DNA of 64,000 bases from Eurosta solidaginis. Its lineage: Eukaryota; Arthropoda; Insecta; Diptera; Tephritidae. The notes beneath the pieces were generated by a model, which was not told the DNA's origin, did not search any database, and saw only the letters and a list, made by a program, of their open reading frames with translations. Below, in pieces: positions 55,570 to 64,000 of the stretch. The translations under genes were made by a program, and so were the position numbers. How positions within the stretch are numbered: the stretch's first letter is position 1; each line of letters starts with the position of its first letter. The stretch spans positions 46,348,779 through 46,412,778 of the forward strand of contig NC_090319.1 in assembly GCF_040869045.1 (NCBI RefSeq), written 5' to 3'.

Positions 55570-56035
55570 TTTTTTTATTATTTTATTTTTCTTTTTAAAT
55601 AGAAACAATACTCTCTGAGTAATATTTGAACTCGAATCGTAAAATTTCTAAGATCGCAGGTCTTCCCTTAGGCTATGACTGCATCTTAACTTCGGGTTCT
55701 CCCTTTTTGTTGTTTTTGTTATTTTCAACTAATTTTATTTGCTTGATGCAGTAGAGCTGAACTATTAAGGCTCTATTCCTTACTCTGTGCACAAGTCTTT
55801 TCGGGTTTATGTTTTTGATTAAGCAGCAACTCTCATATGAAATCTGGGTTGATTATGATCTTCAATTATAAACAATAATTTAATAAAAACGCATTAAATT
55901 TTAGGAAAGTAATATATGAACATACGAATAAATCACAGTTTAAAAAAAAAAAATAATAATAAAAAATAAGTAATATATACCCAAATAAAAAAAAAATTGA
56001 ATTTAATGAAATTTAATGAAATAAAACAGTACAAG
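55570..56035. other. Gene-free AT-rich stretch
   Basis: Poly-A/T and 'aataaaa' runs. No gene. Confidence 0.45.
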
Positions 56036-56045
56036 ACGGTATTAA

Positions 56046-56459
56046 AAAGCCCAAGCGGGATAGGGGATCAGAATATACCCGCGGTAGGTATGTCTGTCAT
56101 AAGAGGCGACTAAATTACCAGATTCAAGGGGCTGTGTAGCGCAACCCTTCAGGTTGCCAGCGCAATATATAGCTTCTCCAAACACAATTGTCAACCTCAC
56201 CTATCCGCTGCGAATCCTGTTTCACTAACAGACGAGGCTGCGGTGACTCCAGGCTCCTCATGGAACTTACGGGTTGGGAGGGAGGGAATGACCTGAAGGT
56301 TTAATGTGGCCAATTAAATCGTTCCCGAGATGGTCGGGCTAGCACCCTAATGGTGCTGTGGTAACGGAGCGTACCGGATCTGTATCCGACAAAGGACCAT
56401 CACATCGATAACACTCCCAAAACCCTTGGGGAGGCCTTATCGCTACAACAACAACAACA
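56046..56459 (+). mobile_element. (CAA)n-tailed SINE, intact copy with target duplication
   Basis: A 10-bp duplication, acggtattaa, flanks it exactly (56036-56045 and 56460-56469). The body has 'gcggtaggtatgtctgtcat', 'tgtgtagcgcaacccttcag', 'ccgagatggtcgggctagca', 'accatcacatcgataacact' and the tail 'ccttatcgctacaacaacaa'. It is 414 bp long and has no open frame of note. It gives the best reference for the family in this window. Confidence 0.85.
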
Positions 56460-56654
56460 ACGGTATTAATAACATAACAAGTAACAAACAAAATAAATAA
56501 AGAGATAAAATATGGTAAATTAAAACAAAATAAAGTAAATTAAAATATAATAATATTTAAAAGAAATACAATTATAAATGAGGATTTACAAACCAAATTG
56601 CAACAAATGACTTATAAAAAGCTCCGACATATATGAAAATGAAAAAATTAAAAT

Positions 56655-56895
56655 AAATTTTTTAAGTTAAACGGTTTTATTGAAAACAATACTTACATGA
56701 AGTAATAATAATACGAAAAGCTAGAAAATAATTAGGTAGGTCCTAGGTACTAGTCATCACACTCCTTATCAATCTAGGGCGTTGATCAGACAATTAAATA
56801 AAACCGTTGGATACGTCATATTTCTATTGATAGTCATAAGTAAAACCATCTGAACCTTAATCAGGTTATGCTAGGCCTACACTAATACTATTAAG
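56655..56895 (+). repeat. Isolated left arm of the Helentron-like palindrome
   Basis: 'tttaagttaaacggttttat' through 'gcgttgatcagacaattaaa' and 'actgatagtcataagtaaaa'-like sequence matches 55187-55400. The right arm is absent; it ends with 'aatcaggttatgctaggcct', which resembles the start of the right side in copy 1 (36250). Confidence 0.75.
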
Positions 56896-56924
56896 CATAC
56901 AAAACAAACAACAACAGCAATTCA

Positions 56925-57600
56925 AGTGTACAGCTGGGTATGTAATGTTCGGATTCGCCCGAACTTAGATTTTCGTACTTGTTATGAATAAGTTTGATAC
57001 TTTTTTTATGAGGACCAGTTATTGGGTTACAAATAGAACAAGTAAGGACGGCTAAGTTCGGGTGTAAATAATTGCTAATTTTTATTTAGAACACATAATG
57101 TAATAGGAGTAACGTTCCTGTCAAATTTTGTCATGATATCTTCAACCAAATTACTTGCCAAATTACAGCTTGCATAACTTTTAAATTACCTTCTTTTAAG
57201 GGTGGGCGGTGTCACGCTCGTTGTCCAAAATTTTACTAATTTTCTATTTTGCGTCATAAGTTCAACCCTCCTACCAAGATTCATCGCTTTACCCATCTTT
57301 AGTAATGAATTATCGCACTTTTTCGGTTTTTCGGAATTTTCGATATCGAAAAAATGGGCGTGTTTATAGTCCGATTTCATTCATTTTAAACAGCAATCTA
57401 AGATGAGTTCCCAGGAACTTACACAGCAAATTTCATTAAGATACCTCAAAATTTGATCAAGTTATCGTGTTTACGGACAGACGGAAAGACGGACGGACGG
57501 ACGGACATGGCTAAATGAATTTATTTTTTCGACCAGATCATTTTGATATATAGGAGTCTATATCTATTTCGTTTAGTTATGCCGTTACGGGTAGTAAAAC
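56925..57600 (-). repeat. DINE-like repeat, minus-strand copy with a plus-oriented 3' scrap
   Basis: At 56936-56975 a 'gctgggtatgtaatgttcgg' 3' end reads plus. From about 57050 to 57600 the main body reads minus, with 'gtgggcggtgtcacg' (57203), 'ccatgtccgtccg' on minus (57494-57510), and 'gataacttgatcaaattttg' on minus. The paired orientation suggests two insertions or a rearranged copy. Confidence 0.65.
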
Positions 57601-57619
57601 AGAGGACGCAAGAGGATGT

Positions 57620-57970
57620 GCGTGAGTATATCAACAAGAGTGAACCGCAACCTTTGTTCACGCTTTACATATCGATGGATTTCGACCAATGTTGAAGGGG
57701 ATTTTAAGAAGAATTTCTAGACTATTTCGGAACCCATTTGGGACAACTCCTGGATGCTTCGGAATTGTTTTGAATGTTACTTGGAACAACTTGTGGATCA
57801 TTTTTAAACTATTTTGAAACCATTTTAAGACTTTTATGTAATGACCTCGGTATTATATTTGAATTTTTTCTAGACTATTTCGGAATGAAATTGGAATGAA
57901 TTGGCGATCATTTTCGATTATTTTAATTATGAATTTGAGACAAGTGCAGAATCATATCGTGACAAATGCG
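57620..57970. repeat. Diverged 'tttcggaa' repeat text
   Basis: 'gactatttcggaa' occurs at 57719 and 57868, with related 'cttcggaattg' between. It is akin to the tandem units at 58573. No gene; the open frame from 57901 runs out of this text into the next element. Confidence 0.4.
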
Positions 57971-57973
57971 AAA

Positions 57974-58550
57974 CCATTCCTATACTCGCGTATTGGTCTC
58001 TGAGACCGGCGAAACACATTTTTGTAATTATATTTAATGCACGAAAATCTGGAGAAGCCGAGCTCTATGCTAGCTGTCTGATTTGTGGTTTACTTTGTTT
58101 TGGCGCACGCTGTGCGTTCGTGCGAAGCATACGTGTTGTAGCATTTTGTGGTAATCGGTCCGTGGGACCGATCCGAATATGCCCTGATTGTTATGGTGAG
58201 GCTCAAAACTAAGACAAACATAGATAAATATATACTTTGATATGTATTTTGTTATTATTAAGAAGTTTATTTTGTTTTTAAGAAGAAGTTCAGATTTTAT
58301 TTCAGTTTTCCTATTACTTAAGAAAAATATCTCAAATTTGAAGACTGATTTGTGATAGACTGAAACCCTGTAAAATAATAAATAAATTAATTACTATGCC
58401 CACTAGTTTGTTTCATTATGACCTAAATTTTAAAATATTTATATTATAAAAAAAATTAAGTAAAAAAATATATTATAGGGGGTATGAACTATCGGTCTAT
58501 GAGACCGTGCCTCAGTATAGATGTTACAATGATTGGCGCGAGTATAGGAA
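57974..58550 (+). mobile_element. piggyBac-like deletion derivative
   Basis: The right end is 'cgcgagtataggaagg' directly followed by TTAA (58551-58554). The left end is 'ccattcctatactcgcg' (57974-57990), preceded by gaaa where TTAA would be expected. Ends match at 15 of 16 or so positions when inverted. Just inside, 'ggtctctgagacc' (57995-58007) faces 'ggtctatgagacc' (58491-58503), and 'ctatactg' sits near 58511. A Cys-rich open frame to 58212 ('CLICGLLCFGARC', 'ICPDCYG') could be the leftover C-terminal Cys-rich domain of a transposase, but that is a guess. Confidence 0.55.
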
Positions 58551-58572
58551 GGTTAAGGACCTTTTTGGAATA

Positions 58573-58940
58573 ATTATTTTCGAAATAATTTCAAGATTAT
58601 TTCGGAACCAATATGGAACGATTTCAGGTCACTCAATTTTGGTTCGAACTCATTTCGGTTCTATTTTCTGGCAAATTGGGAACAATTTTATGTTCAATTC
58701 CAAATTCTGTCTACGATAATTTCAAAAAAGTTCTCTGGACTGTTCCAAACTTACTTATTATTTTCGAAATAATTTCAAGATTATTTCGGAACCAATATGG
58801 AGCGATTTAAGGCTCACTCAGTTTTGGTTCGAATTCATTTCGGGTCTATTTTGGGACAAATTGGGAACAGTTTTATGATCAATTCCAAATTTTTTCTACG
58901 ATAATTTCAAAAAAATGCTCTGGACTGTTCCAAAATTACT
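58573..58940 (+). repeat. Two tandem 184-bp units
   Basis: Both units open with 'attattttcgaaataatttc' (58573 and 58757), and keep 'ttatttcggaaccaatatgg' and 'ctacgataatttcaaaaaa' in the same places. Differences are scattered substitutions. Weak open frames across it repeat with the unit. Confidence 0.8.
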
Positions 58941-59330
58941 TATTACCTAAAATAATATCGAAATGAAAATAACGCTGGGGTACTACCGAAGTATCTTAAA
59001 ATTGCACATAGATAGTTTCGAAATGATCCCTAAAATAGTTCTTGCTCGAGTCATCCCGAAATGTTTACGAAAGAGTTTCGAAATAGTTCCTAATTGGTCC
59101 AAGAATATTCGATACAATTCCATTCCCTGCAATATTTGATTGGAGTTCACAAATCCGTTACGCATTGGCAAATGAGTCACTGAGCTCTATATTAGTTGTA
59201 TTTTATTTGGAGTAATTTTTCACTACCCTATATTATTGCTTTAATAATACTTTTCATTTTAGCTCCTAAACATTTTGCTTCGCATATCGCATTGTAGTGT
59301 AAAGAATTTGAGGATTTTCTGTTAATTTAT
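58941..59330. other. Gene-free, related diverged repeat text
   Basis: Complementary-looking 'gtttcgaaat' words (59014, 59075) suggest an inverted fragment of the preceding repeat. No gene. Confidence 0.4.
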
Positions 59331-59334
59331 ACAC

Positions 59335-59600
59335 CTTCTGCTAACGTTCGAATCGCTGAACTGTCGAATAAATAACTCCAATATTTTTTATTGTAAAATG
59401 GTCTTTATTAGACTACTTTGAGAGTAGTACTTCACAATTATATTTCACTTCACAACTAATAGCGTGTTTAAACCAAACTGATTCGCCATTACTTGACTTG
59501 CGCTGCTTTTATACTCTCTGTTGCCTCGTCTGAATATTTCTCTTAAGGTCTAGACGTTTCACCTTCTAGAACTGTTGTATCTCCTGCTTGGTTATTTAGT
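59335..59600 (-). repeat. LTR-like fragment
   Basis: On minus it contains 'aataaagaccattttacaat' followed by an end block with 'ttatttattcgacagttcag' and cgattcgaacgttagcagaag, matching 47353-47390. The TATA-like 'ttttatactctct' (plus 59512) and polyA-like aataaa (minus) would suit an LTR. No internal retrotransposon gene lies adjacent. Confidence 0.4.
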
Positions 59601-59604
59601 TATA

Positions 59605-60940
59605 TGCGTGTGTATGTGTGAGTAAAACGCCGCCTTCTATGTATGTGTGTAAATGATGATTGATGTGTTCATATACACAAGTGTGGCTGGCTTTAATGTT
59701 TTTGTTGTTGTGATTATTTACTAACATAATGCATAGCATAGTGATGCTAATATTGGCCACAATAAGATAACAAGGTGGTAGTGAGCACAAATACATTAAA
59801 ATATATTTATGAAAGTTCGCTTATTATGCAAGATAACTATTGAAAAATAGCTATTGTTGTTTTATTTTTATTTGTAAGTATAACGAAACAAAAGGCTGAA
59901 CTATAAGTAATCAAAAAAAAAAAAAAAAAAATGGCTTCAGAATAATCATGTAATGAATTTTGAGAAAAATATGAGTCGAACTAAGATAACCAGAAACAGT
60001 TACTTGACGAACCTACTGAGTGAACATTTGAGTTTCTTTGTAAACAAGTAAGACGCATTGGGAGATTGTTTTTGTACTTTAGTATAGCTTAAACTGAGTA
60101 TATTAGTACTAGGAAGAATGAAATTATGTTATCAAAGAAATTATTTGCGAGCAATCAACCAAAAACCATCAATAAGCGTATTTCCTTCTTTGGTTCCTGG
60201 AAAATTATGCCTAATGGAATTGCTAACATAAGTCATCTACAATGCAGTACAGTAAACTACCTAATGAGCTATTACCGACGGAGTGGAAATAAGTGTGGTA
60301 GGGGAAGTGGGAGTCTGTGTGGGAGACAGAAGAAGGGAGTGTGGAAGAGTAAACGTAAGTGGGGAGTGTGAGTGCCATCGGAATAAGTAGTAAATTGGTA
60401 GTAGAAGTCGTATTGATTTTGCAATCGGAAGTGAGTGTGGATGTGGTTGCGGTAATGTGATTGGCATTGTGACTAAAAGTAGCAGGAATGCGTGTACAGA
60501 GAAGAAGGAATGGACTTAAAGAAGAGATGAGAGTGGAGAGGCATGGAACAGAAAGAAGAAGAAAACTTGTACGCATATTGCAGCTAAATTTCCTGCATTG
60601 AGAAGAATTTTCTAATCGAGAAATTTTAATTAAAGATTTGTGTTAAAATGAAAACACCATCATCATCATGGTTAATTGATGCCTAACTGCTTAACAGATT
60701 TTGGGAACACAAAGGAGGTAAAATTTTCCTCCACCTACCTCTTCTAGCTTACCTCCCGCCTCCCAGACCTCCCTCCCGCCTTTTCTGTTTCCAAACTGCA
60801 GTTCTGTTTCACCTCTGCCTCTGTCCATTCGCATTCGCCTACCTTGCAATCGAACCTTTGGGCTTTAATTTGGTGCATTACTGTCTTTATATGTGCGTAA
60901 AAATGACACAGCTCATTACTATATCTCCTTCGATACTTGC
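59605..60940. other. No recognised gene
   Basis: It has a (TG)n-rich patch (59600-59650), an A-run (59916-59932) and a G/A-rich segment (60270-60560) whose complement reads as a Ser/Pro/Leu-rich 117-codon frame. I see no support for coding. Poly-pyrimidine text follows to 60850. Confidence 0.45.
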
Positions 60941-60944
60941 TGTC

Positions 60945-62540
60945 GGCATATCGGGCAGGACCCTAAATATTCCGGACAACTTGTCTCGACACCGTCCACG
61001 ACTACGAGACATACATGAAGACACAGGTATGATGAGTGATTTGTAGAGAGTGGTGCATCAAGAGAGGGCTTTACTTGTTCAATATTCGGTAATGGCTAAT
61101 GAAATACATGCTACGGTTATTTGGTGGATTGTTTCGGGTTTCTTGGCATCGTCTCCAACTATCATTCTCAATAGGAGCTCACGTTGATTAATTGCAATGT
61201 CTCCTTGTTGCAACAACTTAATTTTGGATTGCCAGCATGATCCCCTCGATTTCTGCGTACATACCAGAGTGACTTAACCATTCATTGGATGCTGATTTTT
61301 TCGCTTCTGTATGTTCCACACCGTGGTGTGATGGCAGCGTGCTCCGCCTACCACACCGTATGCCCTTAAAAATAAGGGTTTTCAATTAGAAGAAAATTTT
61401 TCTAAGCGGTGTCGCCCCACGGCAGTGTTTGGCAAGCGCTCCGATGGTATTTCTACCATGAAAAGCTCTCAGTCAAAACTCATCTGCCTTGCAGATGGCG
61501 TTCGGAGTCGGCATAAATATGTAGGTCCCATCCGGCGGCCAATTTGTAGGAAAAATCAACAGGAGCACGACGCAAATTGGAAGAGAAGCTCGGCTTTAGA
61601 TCTCTTTGGAGGTAGTCGCGCCTTACATTTTTTTTATGTTCCAAAGCGTATGCGTGTCTTCCATGAATAATTTCCTTTTTCGACTTTTGAATCAGCGACT
61701 GTATGTGCTCTCGATTGGAGCGGAACTCGTGCGTCATCACATCATGTAGGTTTAGTGGGGAATACTTTAAATCTGCCTTGCAAATCGTTTATGAGAAGGG
61801 GCTGTGTTGGTTTTGGAAGTATATGTGTAGCTTATAAACACAGTTCTTGTGCAGATGTTTTATATGTACCTTGCCTCGGCCAACATCCTGGCGTGGCAAG
61901 TAGAGGCGTTCTATCACAGATTTAGGAGCATCCTTTTTGCTCCCTTCACGTTATCCAGCTCTTTGCCACTTGATTGTGCCGAAAGTGTAGGTGAGTACGG
62001 GTATCGCTTATGTATTAAAGTATTTAAAAAAGATGTTTCCATTTAAGCATGACGTAAGTGAGCCCTTAACCCTGTCTTAATATTGATTTATTGTATTCAG
62101 CACTATTTCACTGTGCTGGATCCTTCGGCCCTGAAGCAGATCAAGGTGTTTGTAAAATTCGCTTCAGACATGCCATTTATCGCCTGACTGTTGTATAGCT
62201 GAACGTTTTGTAGTACAGATCTGCCGTTTTATACACTCAGTCTGCGGCATTTATCAATTTAAAATGACATTCTAATATCATTTAAAAAGTCCTCTGTAAG
62301 CTACAGCATTATGTTAGTTTGACGATCGTTTGCGCCATAATGTCATCCATGTATAGCAGGTGTGACGGTTTGTAATGCGTCAATTGTGGATTAATGGTAT
62401 TTAATGGTAAATACATAGTTTCTTTTAGGATAGTTGATAATAAATTTAAAGCGAGGCAGAATCATAGTGGACTTAATGTGTCTCCCTGAAAAATTACTCC
62501 GTTAATTGGGATAGAACCCCATTTTATGAGACTGTTTCTT
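60945..62540 (-). pseudogene. R2/R4-like LINE, C-terminal half, split by a SINE
   Basis: On minus: RT end and thumb near 62150-61640 with 'FYKHLDLLQGRRIQHSEI' (usual YKYLG-x-Q), 'YFNT*AIPVLTYTFGTIKW' (usual 'INTYAIPVLTYSFGIIKW'), 'ERLYLPRQDVGRGKVHIKHL' and 'FRSNREHIQSLIQ'. After the SINE, 61310-60950 gives 'YAEIEGIMLAIQN*VVATRR', the word set 'ETEGF(M/L)xAIQDQVVxT' found near the C terminus of R4/Dong/R2-like LINEs, and a decayed tail. Stops are frequent and shifts occur. Upstream (62500-62250) is decayed RT with recognisable 'HTCYTWMTL' at the YMDD position. The clade is from motif pattern; R4-like is my best guess. Confidence 0.6.
61319..61634 (+). mobile_element. tRNA-derived SINE with 9-bp target duplication, B-box lost
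   Basis: It is flanked by tatgttcca on both sides (61310-61318 and 61635-61643). The A-box-like head 'gtggtgtgatggcagcgtgc' is present, but the segment holding the B box in the 55-kb copy is missing: the text jumps from 'accgtatgcccttaa' to 'gggttttcaattagaagaaa'. The body then continues to 'cgcgccttacattttttt'. Confidence 0.85.
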
Positions 62541-62544
62541 TGAA

Positions 62545-64000
62545 TTAGGTTAGGTTAGGTAGAACCAGATGTTCAATAAAACCTTCACATAGACTGAATG
62601 TGTCCATAGTGTTACAAGAATTTGTTTGGCAACCAAACGGAAGAACCTCCATCAGGCGCCAGGACAAATGTTGTAGAATAACTCCGTCCTCTTCGCAAAT
62701 ACAAGCAGTTTTCTAGGACCCAACTTAATTGCTGCCTCTAGATCTGGCAACTCTGCCGCTCCAAATAGCTGGAGCCTTGACATGGCGAGTGCAGGATATG
62801 AACACAGAACGTGCCCAAACGTTTCTTCCTGCAGATCACACTTCCTACACTTGCTGTTACTGACGAAGCCAAAGTTATAAGCATGACGCCAGAAGGCAGT
62901 GTCTAGTCAGTATACACATCGTGAGCCTTAAGTCTTCTCCCTTTAGAGATATGAGCCACTTTTTGAGTCTAATATCGTAGGCTTTGCACATGATATTAAA
63001 AATTTTGCAGCCCCGCGCTTTTGTCCACGCCTCTCCTGCTTAATGAATCATATGCAATTCTTGTCTCCTTTTAATTAATCCCAAATGGATTGGAACGTCT
63101 ATCGTCGACTCAGCGATAGTCGCAACTGCCTTTGCCAACTCATCAGCCTTTTAGTAACTTTCTATCCCTTTATTACCATTACCGGGAACCCAGTAAACAT
63201 GTATGGTCCGGACTGAGCGAAATTTTTCCAATGCTTCTTTGCATTCGAGAACACTTCTTAATGCAACCTGACTATCAATATATAAATTGACGCGACTGCA
63301 GCTTAAGCGCGCTTCCTCAAGAACTTATGCTGCTTTCTTCAGTGCTTTAGTTTCTGCCTCAAAAATGCTACAGTAGTCTGGCCGGATGTAGGGTCTTCTT
63401 ATTTCTGGGTCGACACAGAAAACAGCAGATCCAAGCCCTTCCATTAATTTGTAACCATCAATATACATGTGTATAGTATGTTCTGCCATTTCTTCACCCC
63501 GAAACCAACCCTCTGGCGCTATACTGCTGTGGCCATAAGTCCTGCACTCAAGCTTTCGCGAGGCCTTAAGCCTTGTTTCCATTTCTATCGCGATGTTTTT
63601 GGCCGTTAGGTCTGCAGGCGGGATTTGTAGAATGGAATAAAGTGCTGCTGTCGGGGTACTTGTTAAAGCTCCCGTTATGCTAATCATTGATACTCTGCAT
63701 ACCCTCTCAAGTTTTTTGTATACGTACTTTTTTTGTGCGTCTGTACACCAAACAAGGACCCCAAAGTAAATTATGGGGTTTACAATTGCCGTAAATAACC
63801 AATGAGATAGTTTGGGTGATAGGCACCACGTGCATCCTAGCATCCCCTTGCATGCATAGGGTGCCGCGGAGGTTTTCTTTTTTGAATTATATTTAAAGTA
63901 ATTTCCCACAAGGAAGAGAGATGGCGCGACAGTTTCTTAATTGGTGCTATCTTATGCTGTCTTATATATATCTAGCACTTTCAGCAGCCAGGAGCGTGGG
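62545..64000 (-). pseudogene. LOA-type LINE 3' part (runs off the right edge)
   Basis: The minus frame 63909-63325 (194 codons) holds the RT thumb ('LSHWLFTAIVNPIIYFGVLV') and connector ('RVSMISITGALTSTPTAALY'), then the RNase H entry 'HMYIDGYKLMEGLGSAVFC' (first Asp present; usual TDGSK has become IDGYK) and 'DYCSIFEAETKALKKA' with the catalytic Glu. It continues after a stop: 'VNLYIDSQVALRSVLECKEA' (63290-63240; second Asp), 'HVYWVPGNGNKG' (63205-63170), 'ADELAKAVA' (63150-63120; terminal Asp). The C-terminal part decays but the finger-like 'CRKKRLGTFC' appears near 62840. The tail is acctaacctaacct on minus (62547-62561). RT core and 5' parts lie beyond 64000 or are lost. Confidence 0.75.

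Noticed and set aside
60223..60576. 117-codon minus frame rich in Ser, Leu, Pro and Thr
   Set aside because: It is the complement of a G/A-rich low-complexity tract; no domain or start context.
1..64000. tRNA genes, rRNA genes or a CRISPR array
   Set aside because: The only tRNA-like sequence is the SINE head at about 55110-55186; no cloverleaf gene, rRNA block or spaced direct-repeat array was seen.

Overview
The window looks like intergenic chromatin from a higher fly. My guess is a tephritid fruit fly or close relative, but that is inference. The support is an AT-rich background, insect transposon lineages (R1, LOA-type, RTE-type and Jockey-group LINEs, mariner, piggyBac, Transib), and many copies of a dispersed repeat with a (GTCC)n core like the dipteran DINE-1/mini-me elements. 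I found no convincing host gene. Every coding stretch I can explain belongs to a mobile element, and almost all are broken by stops, frameshifts or truncation. All homology calls come from reading motifs by eye; no search was run.

Layout. 1-9 kb: satellite-like DNA, an RTE-type LINE scrap, a Ty3-type gag/protease fragment and an integrase tail with a LINE 3' end between them, and DINE-like repeats. 9-12.3 kb: a repeat with low-complexity DNA and a 390-bp near-perfect hairpin. 12.8-18.5 kb: a nest in which a LOA-type LINE (minus) holds a 262-bp TTAA-flanked MITE and an almost full-length LINE (plus) carrying a 2A-like motif, a PHD-like finger, an endonuclease and a reverse transcriptase. 18.6-21 kb: a piggyBac transposase pseudogene with a recognisable TATA box and a short intron. 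21.4-22.2 kb: an R1-type LINE end. 23.3-27.6 kb: a LOA-type LINE split by a complete Transib transposon (23455-26291) with matching CACAGTG ends, a CAACA target duplication and a RAG1-like core. 27.6-34 kb: a foldback MITE, LINE remnants and a SINE. 34.2-36.5 kb and 53.9-55.6 kb: two copies of one Helentron-like element with a PIF1 helicase tail remnant and a palindromic 3' end; the first is split by a 1.5-kb palindrome. 36.7-47.2 kb: paired MITEs, two SINE families, R1 remnants and a mariner. 47.4-50.3 kb: a second piggyBac with TTAA on both sides. 52-57.6 kb: DINE-like repeats, SINEs and palindromic pieces. 58-64 kb: a small piggyBac-like deletion derivative, tandem repeats, an R2/R4-like LINE split by a tRNA-derived SINE, and the 3' half of another LOA-type LINE.

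How the parts relate. The Jockey-group LINE and one SINE family share a 3' end (gctacaacaacaac), so the LINE probably moved the SINE. The three TTAA-bounded elements and the MITE would depend on piggyBac enzymes. The most notable items are the Transib copy, the 2A-bearing LINE, the Helentron-like pair and the two large palindromes.
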